Source of the DNA: an uncultured Halobacteriovorax sp.
GTDB lineage: Bacteria; Bdellovibrionota; Bacteriovoracia; Bacteriovoracales; Bacteriovoracaceae
Direction of reading: 5' to 3'
NCBI GenBank assembly: GCA_913061265.1
Contig: CAJXVS010000006.1
Location: 248,001-312,000 of the forward strand
DNA length: 64,000 nt
Below are positions 50,318 to 59,881 of the stretch, piece by piece. Position 1 is the first letter of the stretch; every line of letters begins with the position of its first letter. Both the position numbers and the translations under genes were made by a program. The notes beneath the pieces are model-generated. The model saw nothing but the letters and a program-made list of their open reading frames with translations. It searched no databases and had not been told where the DNA came from.

Positions 50318-51027
50318 TTCTCATCTCCTTTAACTAAGTCATAAAAAGCATCTTCTAATGACTTTGATCCTTTAACTTCACTTAAGCTACCTTGAACTAA
50401 GCAATTACCTTTGTTCAAAATGGCGACTTGGTCACAGATCTGCTCCATCTCGCTTAGGATATGAGAGTTGATAAAGATCGTTCTCCCCTCTGCTTTTAAT
50501 TTATTGATTAAGACCTTTAAGTCTTTTATCCCAATGGGATCAAGACCTGAGAAAGGTTCATCGAGGATAAGAATCTTATTGTCGCCCATGAGAAGATTAG
50601 CGAGCCCGGTTCTTTGAACTTGTCCCTTAGAGAGTTTATCCATCTTCTTTTTTCTAAGCTCTGTTATATTTAAGGCATCTAGGGCCTTAGCTATCGATTC
50701 ATCAAGCTGGCTTCCATCGAGTCCTTGCATCTTTCCGTAAAAGGCTAAAACTCCCTCAACAGAGTAATAAGAGAAGAAATTAAATTTCTCTGGAAGATAG
50801 GCCAGACCTAGGCGGGCCTTCTTATTAAAAACATCAAGACCTTGAAGTTGAATATTTCCACTACATCTAGTCAGTCCTAAAAGTGATCTGACAAAGGTAG
50901 TTTTACCGGCGCCGTTTGGACCTAAAAGAGCAAAGGCAGAGCCTTCGTTAACTTCAAGACTAAGTCCACTCAGGGCCTTTAAGTCACCATAATTCTTTGA
51001 AACATTTTCCGCTTTTATAATTTGCAT
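50314..51027 (-). CDS. ABC transporter ATPase (ABC-2 / NosF-like)
   Basis: A 237-residue ATP-binding subunit: Walker A LGPNGAGKTT, Q-loop AYLPEKFNFF, signature LSKGQVQRTGLA (LSGGQ variant), Walker B ILILDEPFSGLDP and switch His in FINSHILS. The stretch ENVSKNYGDLKALSGLSLEV is the usual N-terminus. It drives the permease encoded by the next gene (4-base overlap). The next gene upstream, an FtsX-type permease, is a separate system 16 bases away on the same strand. Confidence 0.94.
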   Translation of the reverse strand: MQIIKAENVSKNYGDLKALSGLSLEVNEGSAFALLGPNGAGKTTFVRSLLGLTRCSGNIQLQGLDVFNKKARLGLAYLPEKFNFFSYYSVEGVLAFYGKMQGLDGSQLDESIAKALDALNITELRKKKMDKLSKGQVQRTGLANLLMGDNKILILDEPFSGLDPIGIKDLKVLINKLKAEGRTIFINSHILSEMEQICDQVAILNKGNCLVQGSLSEVKGSKSLEDAFYDLVKGDEK

Positions 51028-51043
51028 GATGATATTGTAGGGT

Positions 51044-53581
51044 TTATCTAGCTTCCTGTAAAAGAATCGCAGGCTTAACTTTCATGACATTTCGCACTGC
51101 GAGCTCACCAACTATAACACCAAAAAGAGTAAGACCGAACCAGGTCAGAACCGGTGTTGAAAGTGGTGCCCTCCATAGGCCATCAAAGAATAAATAACTT
51201 AGAGCATAGCCGACAAAATAACTCAAGATAATACCAAGAAAACTTCCTCCCCCAGTCAAAAGAAGGATGGAGTAGATCTGTAGTTTTCTAAGCTCTTTAA
51301 AGGGAAGTCCAAGTGTTTTTAAGAGCGCCCAGTCCTTCTTTCTAGCATTGGCCTGATGACCAACGAGAGCACTTACAACAAAGAATCCCACTAATACAGA
51401 GAGAAGACTCATGCCCTGAAGCGCCGCTTTCATCTGCCCTAGTAAAATAAGGATTCGTTTTATCAATCTCGTTACATCAACGGAGCTTATATTGGGAAAA
51501 GCGTTATAGAGCTGGAGCATCAATTTATCTTTTGACTCTCCCCCTTGAGCGCCAATGACGCCGAGGTAAGTCTTCGGAGCATCATCCAAAACCCCTGGCT
51601 GAAAGACGATAAAAAAGTTCGGCATAAAAGTCGTCCAACGAACTGATCTTATGCTTGTGATCTTTCCTTCTATCTCCATTCCAAGAACATCAAAACTAAG
51701 CTTATCGCCAATAGATGCCCCAAGCCTAGTGGCGTATCTTTTTTCAATACTGATCTCAGGAAGCCCTTCTCCATTAAAGCTCTTAGTAAAATACTTGCCT
51801 TCAATGACTTCTTCGCCAATCCCAAGTGTATCTCTAAAGGTGAGATTGACACCTCGGTTTCTAAAGCGCCTCTCACGTTGCTCTTCTCTAGTGCCGGCAG
51901 TCTCAAGAGAGACTTCAATCTTTTTATCATTAACCTCTAAGAGCCTGGCCCTAATCATAGGAGTGATGGCCTTAAGTGGGCTTTTTTCAGTCTTAAGCAT
52001 TGAGACAAGTGGAGTCACTTGTTCTTCTTGGATATCAAAAAGAAAAAGGCTAGGAAGCTTAGTGCCCTCTGGTCTCTCTACTTCTTGAAGAAGTGAGCTT
52101 TCTAAATTAGGAATCAAGGTCAATAAAAGTGAGCCTAAGACTAAGCTTAAGAAAATCGTAACACTTGAAGTTTTAAAGCGTCTAAAGTCTCTGAAGATAA
52201 ACCTTAATGTAAAACCAAACTTCATCTTCGCTAATCTTTTAATTAGCCAAGTAAAGCTAGGAAAAACAAGGGCGCTCGTTCCAAGAAAGATGGCCGAGAA
52301 GACCAATCCAATTCGAATGGAATTACTAACATAGACTGCTAATGAACAATAATAGATTCCCCAAGGAACAAAAAGGAGAAAGTCCCGAAGCCCAAGGCTT
52401 TGAGATTCTGTCCCAATATTATGAAAAGGATTTCCTTTGCTTGCCCTTACTCTTTGAAAGATGAGCGGCATGCCAATAAAGAGACAGCCTCCAAGACCAA
52501 CCATAAATCCTAAGACCATGGCCTTATAGTCCACCACCAAGGAGAGCTTAATAGGAATAAAGTCTCCAAGGACGGATAGCACAATAGGAGTAAAGACACT
52601 GACGATTAAAATAGCTAAGAGGCTTCCAAAAAATCCAAGCAGGCTTAAGTGAATACCGTAGATCTTAAAGATTTGTTTTCTTCTAAAACCTAATGAGTGC
52701 AGAGTCGCAATGCTACGGCGCTGCTCAGAAAGATAACTTCTGTATAAATAAAAGGCTCCAACAGTAGCGAGAAAGAGGGCCACTAAACTAACCAATCCAA
52801 GGAAATCGTTTAGGTAGTTAACCACTCTTCCTACATTTTCACTGGCATTTTGAGGAGTCAGAACTCGCTTTGAATTATCATCAAGAAGCTCTACAAGGTT
52901 TTTCTTAACCTCTTTAATATTAGAGGGCTGTTCGTAAAATTTAAAGTAATAGCCATACCAAACACTTGATCCTTTCTTAATGAGATCGGCACGGGCCAAG
53001 TCATTTAAACCAACAATAATTTTAGGCGCCATCGCCCCCATCTGAAAGGTCTGTCCGTGATCTTTATCTATAATGTCTGAGATAGTATATTCTGAAGCGC
53101 CAATCTTAAGCTTATCGCCTATTGAAACTCCGAGTTGAACCTTAAGCTCTGGATAGATCCAAACCTCTGAAGCCCCAAGACTTGCCTCACCTGGGTAATG
53201 CCCTCCCTTTTGAAGTTCAAGCCCCCCATAGAATGGGTAGCCTTCTTCCATAGCGGAGAACCAAACAAGACGAGTTAAGTCTTTATGAGAGGCCATGGTA
53301 AACATGCCAATATTTTTCTTAAGCTCGGTCTTCTCGCCGAGAGCTTTCTTTATATTACTTATCTTAGTTGGGCTAACAGATCCCCTACCCTCAATAGAAA
53401 TATCAGCGCCCAAAATACTCTTGGCCCTGCCTTCAAGGACTTGATCAAAACTCACCCTAAAATGTTGCATGAGCATAAGGCCTATAAGGCCAAAAGCTAT
53501 ATTGAATAAAAAGATTAAACTAAATCGTTTTCTATTCTTGAATTCTCTAAAGGCGATTCGAAAGAGCATTCTAAGACTCAA
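51044..53581 (-). CDS. FtsX-like ABC permease, YbbP type
   Basis: An 845-residue inner-membrane protein with N-terminal helix (FREFKNRKRFSLIFLFNIAFG), a large periplasmic MacB-like domain (about residues 50-230), three FtsX helices (about 250-390), a second set starting near 420, another periplasmic domain (500-700) and the last three helices. This double layout and size match E. coli YbbP (about 800). With the YbbA-like ATPase it forms a LolCDE/MacB-type mechanotransmission exporter, not a classic importer. Overlaps the ATPase gene by 11 bases; the tesA gene is next. The ybbA-ybbP-tesA grouping is also found in E. coli. Confidence 0.93.
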   Translation of the reverse strand: MSLRMLFRIAFREFKNRKRFSLIFLFNIAFGLIGLMLMQHFRVSFDQVLEGRAKSILGADISIEGRGSVSPTKISNIKKALGEKTELKKNIGMFTMASHKDLTRLVWFSAMEEGYPFYGGLELQKGGHYPGEASLGASEVWIYPELKVQLGVSIGDKLKIGASEYTISDIIDKDHGQTFQMGAMAPKIIVGLNDLARADLIKKGSSVWYGYYFKFYEQPSNIKEVKKNLVELLDDNSKRVLTPQNASENVGRVVNYLNDFLGLVSLVALFLATVGAFYLYRSYLSEQRRSIATLHSLGFRRKQIFKIYGIHLSLLGFFGSLLAILIVSVFTPIVLSVLGDFIPIKLSLVVDYKAMVLGFMVGLGGCLFIGMPLIFQRVRASKGNPFHNIGTESQSLGLRDFLLFVPWGIYYCSLAVYVSNSIRIGLVFSAIFLGTSALVFPSFTWLIKRLAKMKFGFTLRFIFRDFRRFKTSSVTIFLSLVLGSLLLTLIPNLESSLLQEVERPEGTKLPSLFLFDIQEEQVTPLVSMLKTEKSPLKAITPMIRARLLEVNDKKIEVSLETAGTREEQRERRFRNRGVNLTFRDTLGIGEEVIEGKYFTKSFNGEGLPEISIEKRYATRLGASIGDKLSFDVLGMEIEGKITSIRSVRWTTFMPNFFIVFQPGVLDDAPKTYLGVIGAQGGESKDKLMLQLYNAFPNISSVDVTRLIKRILILLGQMKAALQGMSLLSVLVGFFVVSALVGHQANARKKDWALLKTLGLPFKELRKLQIYSILLLTGGGSFLGIILSYFVGYALSYLFFDGLWRAPLSTPVLTWFGLTLFGVIVGELAVRNVMKVKPAILLQEAR

Positions 53582-54236
53582 CTAGCTTCCCACCATTTAG
53601 GTGGACAGTCTTCTCGCAGTTCTTGGCGAGTTCTTTATTATGAGTGACGAGTATAAGAGTCGAGTTCTCTTCTCTAACAAGGCCAAAAATAAGATCCATT
53701 ACCTTATCCCCTGTCTCTTCATCGAGGCTTCCACTTGGCTCATCAGCAAGGATCAAATCAGGACTAATAGAAAGCGCTCTTGCTATGGCGACTCTTTGTT
53801 TTTCTCCACCGCTTAACTGATCAGGAAAATGATCCTCTCTACTACTAAGACCAACTCTTGAAAGCCATTTCTTAGCCACTTCAAAGGGCTTATCCATTTT
53901 TAAGATTTCAAGGGAGAGGGCAACATTTTCTAGTGCACTTAAGTGAGGCAAGAGATGAAAGTTTTGAAAGATGATCCCAATTTTTTTGGCCCTAAGATCT
54001 GTCAATTCACTCTCGCCTAAACGACCTAGGTCCATTCCATCTAAGATGATCTTCCCATCATCAGGCTGATCTAACCCACTTAAGAGAGAGAGCAACGTCG
54101 ACTTACCAGAACCACTTTGCCCTAAGATGGCCAAGGTAGATCCTTTTTCTAACTCTAAGTTTAAATCGTTGATGATCTCAAGTTTATTTAAACCTTGAGA
54201 GTATGACTTTTTTAATTTCTGAACATTCAAGATCAT
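53571..54236 (-). CDS. ABC ATPase, LolD/YbbA type
   Basis: The 221-residue ATPase has Walker [12 protein letters not shown]-loop [10 protein letters not shown], signature [16 protein letters not shown], Walker [16 protein letters not shown] and H-switch LVTHNKELA. This is the MacB/LolD/FtsE subgroup. It energises the FtsX-like permease that follows. Its start overlaps the tesA stop by 4 bases. In E. coli the same three genes tesA-ybbA-ybbP are adjacent, which supports the identity YbbA. Confidence 0.95.
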   Translation of the reverse strand: MILNVQKLKKSYSQGLNKLEIINDLNLELEKGSTLAILGQSGSGKSTLLSLLSGLDQPDDGKIILDGMDLGRLGESELTDLRAKKIGIIFQNFHLLPHLSALENVALSLEILKMDKPFEVAKKWLSRVGLSSREDHFPDQLSGGEKQRVAIARALSISPDLILADEPSGSLDEETGDKVMDLIFGLVREENSTLILVTHNKELAKNCEKTVHLNGGKLVES

Positions 54237-54829
54237 AAGAGTGGTTCCAATGTTTTAAGAACGGTTTGAGCGATAACTTCATGACCTGCTACATTAGGAT
54301 GAATGCCGTCTTCTTGATTATACTTAGCTTCCCCTCCGACTTTGGCTAGGAGAAAAGGAATCTTAACTAATGAGAACTCGCTTTCAAGTTTTTTATACAT
54401 CTTCTCGAAGTCAGTTCGATAAGTTTCACCATAGTTTGTAGGAAGAAGCATTCCAGCTAAGACAACTTTGATCTTATTCTTTCTAGCAAGTTCTATGATC
54501 TTTCTTAAGTTCTTCTCTGAATCACTTAACTTTACTCCACGAAGACCATCGTTTGCTCCAAGGGCCAAGATCAAGATACTTGGCTTTGCTTTAAGAAACC
54601 ATCTTAGACGGCTAAGACCTGAGGCGGTGGTAGATCCACTTACACTTCCATTAAGAAGTTTAATCTCTTTGCCTTTCTTTTTTAGTTCACTTGCAACAAG
54701 GGAGGGATAGGCCTTTTCTTTTGGAACTCCATAACCTTCTGTCAGAGAGTCTCCAATAAAAAGGAGGGTCCCGCCTGCGTATAGGGTCTGTGAGAAAAGA
54801 AAAACAAGAATAAGGGATGTTAATTTCAT
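54233..54829 (-). CDS. tesA: Periplasmic SGNH thioesterase/lysophospholipase L1
   Basis: The ATG at 54829 (AGG six bases upstream) gives a signal peptide ending LYAGG. The SGNH-hydrolase blocks are GDSLTEGYG (nucleophile Ser28), GSVSGSTTASG (Gly oxyanion), GANDGLRG (Asn93) and EDGIHPN (Asp174, His177). Length (198 residues) matches E. coli TesA/ApeA/PldC (208). It hydrolyses acyl-CoA or lysophospholipids in the periplasm. The open frame upstream to 54856 would add nine residues without a signal-peptide advantage. It overlaps ybbA-like ATPase gene by four bases. Confidence 0.93.
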   Translation of the reverse strand: MKLTSLILVFLFSQTLYAGGTLLFIGDSLTEGYGVPKEKAYPSLVASELKKKGKEIKLLNGSVSGSTTASGLSRLRWFLKAKPSILILALGANDGLRGVKLSDSEKNLRKIIELARKNKIKVVLAGMLLPTNYGETYRTDFEKMYKKLESEFSLVKIPFLLAKVGGEAKYNQEDGIHPNVAGHEVIAQTVLKTLEPLL

Positions 54830-54836
54830 GGGCCTA

Positions 54837-56801
54837 TTATAGCCCGCTACCCTCAATTTTGGCAGGGCGAAAGCCCTTTGTTTTTGTCAAAAAACTGTCA
54901 AGTTTACTAAGCTCTTCTGCGTACTTAATCTGACGGTATAGTCCCAATATTTCCTTAGCATCAGAGTAGCTGGCCCAAGTCCTTGGAATTCTGCCCTCTA
55001 AGCTAAGAGCTCCTTCGCTCCGCTCTTTAGTAATGCCTGCCTTCTTTAGTTTCCTTAAGAATCGTGAATAAGCTTTTTCTAAGGGAGAATGCTTTGTCTT
55101 TAGAGATCTACGCCAAAAGAAAGTAAACAACGCAAAGAGTCCTAAACAAAAAAGGAGAAGGATAGCACTGCTATAGCGCTTCAATTTTCCAAAGTTGAGA
55201 AACTCTCTTTGGGCTGAATAGTCATAGCTGAGAAACTTTTGATTTAGATCTGTATAGAGAGAGTCCCAGGCGAAAAGTACTTTTGAGAAGATATTCTCTC
55301 TTTTCATTCCAATAAATTCTTTTAACTCCATTCCTTGTGGGATTTCGTTACTTGAAAGTAGTCCTTCAAAACCAAAGGTTATCCTATTTGGAGCGACAAC
55401 CTCAGTTGGATCTCCTCGTAGCCAAGAAGTTCCATCATAGTACTCAAGCCAAGCATGAGCATCCTGCCCTCTAATTTGATAGTAGCCTCCAGTAGGATTA
55501 TAAAGCCCGCCATGAAAGCCAGTTACGATTCGAGTTGGAACTCCGTTTAACCTAAGAAGTACTGCTGCAGCTGATGAGAAGTGTTCACAAAAACCAAGCT
55601 TGCTAGTAAAAAGAAAGCTCGAGAGCGTCGCTTGCCCAGGTTTTAAAGAATAGGAAAACTTTCCGAGCCTAAAGTATTCAGAAATATTCTTATAAGTCGA
55701 CTTAGCATCCTCTGCTTTTAAAGAGGCCGCAAGTTCTTTGACCTTATCCCCAACAGATGAGTCTACTTGAAGAAGCTTTTTTAAATCTCCCCTATTAATA
55801 AACTGATCTTTGAGCCCCGTAAAGTCAGCGCTATAACTTAATTTATGATTTCCAAAGGGATGAAATTGAACGATTCCCCCAGGGCTATAAGACTTATGAC
55901 CAGGTGAGAAAGACCTAAAGGTCTTAGTTCCTTTTAAGTGAAAGAGCGGTGCACTCTCTAAACTATCGAGATAGACTTGATAATCAAACTTAACCTCTTT
56001 GTTATAACGAAAGCTCCTCTTTCTTAAGATTTTACCGCGCCCCCAGCTAAAACCATTGTTTTCAGAGAGGATGCCACCTCGCCAATAAAGAAGAGGCATG
56101 GCAATCGCATCTTCTTTAATCCTCACTCGAAGATAGATGCTATCATCGCTCGCAATCTCTGAAATACTTCCAGGTTTTAACTCTGAGGTAAAGCCTGTTT
56201 TCCCAACAGCCTTTTTAGAAATAGAAAAAACATTCCCAATGGGAATTCTTGGAAAAATAATAAAGAGTAAAAAGGTAAGAGGAAGCGAGAAAAGGTAGAT
56301 TTTCTTTAATAAACTTCTTCTCGCAAAATGAAAGCGCTCTTCATAAGTGTTAACTTCAACAATCTTATGAAACCTTGCCAGAAGAGCGAATAAAAACAGA
56401 GAGACCAATAAGATATAAACGGCGAACCAGAGGGAAAACTCATCGAGAAGTTGCCCTAAGAGGAGGAGCTGGCAAATAAGGACAAAGACTGTAAAGTCCT
56501 TAATCTTTTTGAGATCAAAGCTCTGTAAGAGAGCAAGCAAGGTCAATAATGAAACAGAAGGAGCAATGCCCTTTAGAGTTGAGTATTCATTAAAGCAATA
56601 GAAGCCCGCTCCTAAGGTCATCAAGGTTTGAATATACCAAGGAACATAAGTCTTTCTTTTACCAAGCATCCAGCTCACAAAAAAGAATGTTCCCATCAAT
56701 ATCTGAACGCCAAGAGGCTTTAAGCTAAAAAAAGGAAGAGCTATTAAAATAAGAAGCAGAAGCGAGCACCTTCTTAGACCTAGCTGATTGATAACCCTCA
56801 T
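54837..56801 (-). CDS. TgpA-type membrane transglutaminase
   Basis: Chosen start ATG at 56801 overlaps the DUF58 stop (ATGA) with GAGGG upstream; the frame continues to 56837 but that lies inside the neighbour. The 654-residue protein has five or six N-terminal membrane helices (about 10-190), a periplasmic transglutaminase-like domain with Cys405 (LGFCEHFSS), His449 (QDAHAWLEY) and Asp464 (LRGDPTEV), and one further helix near 570 before a C-terminal cytoplasmic tail (DUF4129-like). P. aeruginosa TgpA is the known relative and is essential there. It acts with the MoxR and DUF58 proteins encoded just upstream. Confidence 0.93.
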   Translation of the reverse strand: MRVINQLGLRRCSLLLLILIALPFFSLKPLGVQILMGTFFFVSWMLGKRKTYVPWYIQTLMTLGAGFYCFNEYSTLKGIAPSVSLLTLLALLQSFDLKKIKDFTVFVLICQLLLLGQLLDEFSLWFAVYILLVSLFLFALLARFHKIVEVNTYEERFHFARRSLLKKIYLFSLPLTFLLFIIFPRIPIGNVFSISKKAVGKTGFTSELKPGSISEIASDDSIYLRVRIKEDAIAMPLLYWRGGILSENNGFSWGRGKILRKRSFRYNKEVKFDYQVYLDSLESAPLFHLKGTKTFRSFSPGHKSYSPGGIVQFHPFGNHKLSYSADFTGLKDQFINRGDLKKLLQVDSSVGDKVKELAASLKAEDAKSTYKNISEYFRLGKFSYSLKPGQATLSSFLFTSKLGFCEHFSSAAAVLLRLNGVPTRIVTGFHGGLYNPTGGYYQIRGQDAHAWLEYYDGTSWLRGDPTEVVAPNRITFGFEGLLSSNEIPQGMELKEFIGMKRENIFSKVLFAWDSLYTDLNQKFLSYDYSAQREFLNFGKLKRYSSAILLLFCLGLFALFTFFWRRSLKTKHSPLEKAYSRFLRKLKKAGITKERSEGALSLEGRIPRTWASYSDAKEILGLYRQIKYAEELSKLDSFLTKTKGFRPAKIEGSGL

Positions 56802-57730
56802 GGTTGGCCCTCGCTCATTGCGATAACCTTTAAACAACGATAAAGATGATTCTTCCCAAAGCCGTTCGGAACTACTGAACCCATTAGATCTAAGCTATAG
56901 GAAGCTCCTTGCTTCTCTGCCTCTATCAACCAATACGTTAAAAAGCCCAGCCTATCCTCTGCATCAAAGGACCCAAGTTGTTTTTCATTAAATTCATAAT
57001 TTTGAGAAACCTCACCTTCATATTCTTTTAGAAGAAGTTCCCCTCGTCTGGCAAAAATCTTCCAATCTATTCGGGCCACTCCTTCAGTCGTGTACCTTTT
57101 GTGAGTTTTAAACTCTTCATTAAGCTGATTAGATCTCTGTTCCCCTTCACCGGAGAAAATCACTTCATTAGTAGGAAGAGGTTTAAATTTAGGGTTAGGA
57201 ACAATGCATATCTCTTTTTGAATACGGTAGGGTTTCCAGCTTTTAAAGAGCCCAAAAGGAAAGCTTGTATAGAGGTCAGTCTTCTTGATTAAATGAACCC
57301 CTACTTTTCTCTTTTTTAAAAAGACCTTTATAGACGCGCTCTCTCCAGGGCCTAGTTCAGTGATAAACTCACTTTCTGAATCTTTAATACCGGCTTCAAT
57401 ATCAAAACGTGGCTTGACTCCTGCATTCTTAAAATCAACTTCAACCAAGAGAGGTTCTGTTTCAAAATAAATATCAGAAACCTTTAGGCGAAGGATCTCA
57501 AGTCCATGCAAATTATAATTTGTAACAATACAGCTAACCCAAACAATAGAGACAAAGAGAAAACTGCAAAAATAAGCTAGAGAATTGGCATAGGAAAGTG
57601 AGATAAGAAAGAGGATAAAGATAAGTAAGCAAAAGTAGCCACCGCTTACCGTCAAAAAAATATAGATGCGCCCTTCTTTAGTCACATCATTTACTTTCTT
57701 AATAATCTTTTTTTTAAGAAACCGAAACAT
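56798..57730 (-). CDS. DUF58 protein with two membrane helices
   Basis: The 310-residue protein starts with a basic tail and two helices (about 27-47 and 52-72), then an Ig-like beta domain (SDIYFETEPLLVEVDFKNAG). The DUF58 core follows with RYTTEGVARIDWKIFARRGELLLKEYE, split here only in description. These proteins appear always with MoxR ATPases and often with transglutaminases. They are thought to be chaperone clients or adaptors with a VWA-like fold. It overlaps the MoxR gene by 17 bases and the transglutaminase gene by 4, so expression is coupled. Confidence 0.93.
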   Translation of the reverse strand: MFRFLKKKIIKKVNDVTKEGRIYIFLTVSGGYFCLLIFILFLISLSYANSLAYFCSFLFVSIVWVSCIVTNYNLHGLEILRLKVSDIYFETEPLLVEVDFKNAGVKPRFDIEAGIKDSESEFITELGPGESASIKVFLKKRKVGVHLIKKTDLYTSFPFGLFKSWKPYRIQKEICIVPNPKFKPLPTNEVIFSGEGEQRSNQLNEEFKTHKRYTTEGVARIDWKIFARRGELLLKEYEGEVSQNYEFNEKQLGSFDAEDRLGFLTYWLIEAEKQGASYSLDLMGSVVPNGFGKNHLYRCLKVIAMSEGQP

Positions 57731-58631
57731 GAGATAGATAAGTCTTTACTAGATTGGCCCCGTGCTTGATCCCTTTATGGCTGGCCAAACGATGACCCCA
57801 AACAAAGGGAGCTGCCATTTGTATGTCTTCAGGTAAGACATGATCCCTCTCGTTCATATAGGCTAAGGCCTTAGAGACAAAGAGCACATCGCGCCCTGCT
57901 CTTGAAGACAAGAATCCATTTTCAGCATCCCGTCTGGCATACTCTAAAAGATCTAAGATATAATCTGCTATGGCATCACTTACTTTAACAAGATCTACCA
58001 TATCTTGGATTTCGCTAAACTCTTTAATACTAAGAACCGGCTCTACGTCTTCAAATCTTCTATCTCTTTTAGGAAGAAGTAATATTCTCTTCTCTACTTC
58101 TCTTTCCGGAAGATCTAAATAAAGAGACATCCTAAACCTATCGATTTGAGATTCAGGTAGTAAGTGAGTTCCTATTTGATCAAAAGGATTTTGTGTGGCG
58201 ACTAAGATAAAAGGATTTGGAAGCTGTAGGGTTCCTTGATCGTGACTGACACTACCCTCTTCCATGGCCTGCAAAAGAGCACTTTGAGTTTTAGGGGTTG
58301 CCCTATTTAGTTCATCAGCGAGAACAAAGTCATTCACTAAAGGCCCACTTCTAAACTCAAATTCAGATTTCTCTTTAATAAAGATATTGGTTCCGATGAT
58401 ATCGGCCGGTAAAAGATCGTTAGTGCATTGGATCCGCGCCATCTTAAACCCCAGGAGCCTAGAGAGCACTTGAACCAAAGTGGTTTTACCAACGCCAGGG
58501 ACATCTTCAATAAGAAGGTGGCCACGGCTAAAGAGGCAGGCCAAGGCCAGTCTTACCTCTTGCTCTTTTCCGAGGACAATTTCACTTAGTTTTTCTTCAA
58601 TAGTTTTTATTTTATGGACGCTCATAAACAT
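57714..58631 (-). CDS. MoxR-family AAA+ ATPase
   Basis: About 305 residues: Walker A IEDVPGVGKTT, Walker B FVLADELNRATPKTQ (MoxR signature), sensor 1 VATQNPFDQ, Arg finger ESQIDRF and the C-terminal lid with LSSRAGRD. MoxR ATPases act as chaperones that activate metal or VWA-domain proteins. Together with the DUF58 and transglutaminase genes it makes a conserved three-gene module. Start choice is uncertain: ATG at 58631, ATG at 58625 and GTG at 58679 are all in frame without a clear ribosome site. Confidence 0.95.
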   Translation of the reverse strand: MFMSVHKIKTIEEKLSEIVLGKEQEVRLALACLFSRGHLLIEDVPGVGKTTLVQVLSRLLGFKMARIQCTNDLLPADIIGTNIFIKEKSEFEFRSGPLVNDFVLADELNRATPKTQSALLQAMEEGSVSHDQGTLQLPNPFILVATQNPFDQIGTHLLPESQIDRFRMSLYLDLPEREVEKRILLLPKRDRRFEDVEPVLSIKEFSEIQDMVDLVKVSDAIADYILDLLEYARRDAENGFLSSRAGRDVLFVSKALAYMNERDHVLPEDIQMAAPFVWGHRLASHKGIKHGANLVKTYLSHVSVS

Positions 58632-58780
58632 AAATTCTAAAGCTGCTTTGCCCCACTTACCAGCAACAAAACCTGTCACTATAGCTGTAAGTATTGATTA
58701 TTATGTAGGCCTTTTTCAGAGATTCTTGGCCTTTGACCATATTCCTGGTCCTGCTACACTGCCCAAAACGAGGCATTTTT

Positions 58781-59881
58781 ATGAAATTGAAAGGATTGAT
58801 TTTTATTTATGTTCTGACCGCGCTAACTAGCTGTGCAGGACCGATGAACCCCTTTGGTGCTATCAACCAAAATCAAAGGGCCATCAATTCTCTTAATGAA
58901 AGGAATCCTTCAAGTTATTTAAGTAATACAAATGCTCTAATCGACTTCTTCCCAAGCCGCCAGAACTGGCATCAATCCATTAATTTCAAGGCGCGTATCT
59001 TTGATGAAAATGGTCTGGGCTCAAGAAGAAAAGTTAGGTTCTTTTATAACGACAAAGACATCTCAACCCAGATCTTAGAAGTTGCCACGAAGAATATCTC
59101 TAAAGATGAAAAGACTTTAACTTATTCGATTGAGAACTTTAGATTAAACCTTGAAGATGAAAATAAAATATCTGTCGTCTACCAAAGGGATGAACATTCC
59201 TCTCCTTTAATAAAGCATTATGAAGAACCAGTCTGTCCTATCGACTCGGTTCAAAAGGTCAAAGACCTAGGTCCTTTTGCTGATCAAAAGAAAACCTTCT
59301 CTTCTATTGAAAAAATCTCTTTGAAAGAAGGCATGAACCCTAGCTTGTTAGCAGGACTGATAGCACAAGAGTCAGCCTTTAATCCTAAGGCCATTAGCTG
59401 GGCTAAGGCCATTGGGCTCACTCAAGTGACAAGCCTAGCTGAACAACATGTTATTGAGAAACATCCAGACTGGCCTAGATACGAAGGTCTCTCTGATTTT
59501 AGTTACCCAATGGTAAAATCGCTTATTCTCATGGGTAAGATTAATAAAGATAATGAATGGCGCCTTAATAAAGAGATGTCCATCAAAGGTGGGATTGAGT
59601 ACCTAAGGTTTGTGGAATCTTACTGGAGCACTAAAGCTAACAAAGACATTATAGAAAAGGTTTTTCCTAATAGGCCTGAAGTATATGAGGATGTTATTCT
59701 AGCTTCGTATAACTCAGGTCCTTATAGAGTTAAGAAATCTATCTTTAAACTAGAAGAGAACTGGCTTGAATCTAATAAATTAGTTGAAGCTAAGAAGTAT
59801 GTTAGAAAAGTGAAGTCTTATTGTTTTCATTTTTCTAACTCTAGTGAGTCATACGCCCCTCTTACAGCGAGCAGTCTATGA
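58781..59881 (+). CDS. Lytic transglycosylase lipoprotein (SLT domain)
   Basis: The ATG at 58781 has GAGG nine bases upstream and gives a lipobox LTSC (MKLKGLIFIYVLTALTSC). Residues 30-165 include a beta-sandwich-like part (FKARIFDENGLGSRRKVRFFY). The SLT domain follows: catalytic Glu in IAQESAFNPKAIS, GLTQVTSLAEQHV, and ASYNSGPYRVKKS. Such enzymes cut peptidoglycan between MurNAc and GlcNAc, leaving anhydro-MurNAc. In a predator it could serve its own wall turnover or prey wall. The PilZ gene starts four bases before its stop, so they are co-expressed. Confidence 0.93.
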   Translation: MKLKGLIFIYVLTALTSCAGPMNPFGAINQNQRAINSLNERNPSSYLSNTNALIDFFPSRQNWHQSINFKARIFDENGLGSRRKVRFFYNDKDISTQILEVATKNISKDEKTLTYSIENFRLNLEDENKISVVYQRDEHSSPLIKHYEEPVCPIDSVQKVKDLGPFADQKKTFSSIEKISLKEGMNPSLLAGLIAQESAFNPKAISWAKAIGLTQVTSLAEQHVIEKHPDWPRYEGLSDFSYPMVKSLILMGKINKDNEWRLNKEMSIKGGIEYLRFVESYWSTKANKDIIEKVFPNRPEVYEDVILASYNSGPYRVKKSIFKLEENWLESNKLVEAKKYVRKVKSYCFHFSNSSESYAPLTASSL

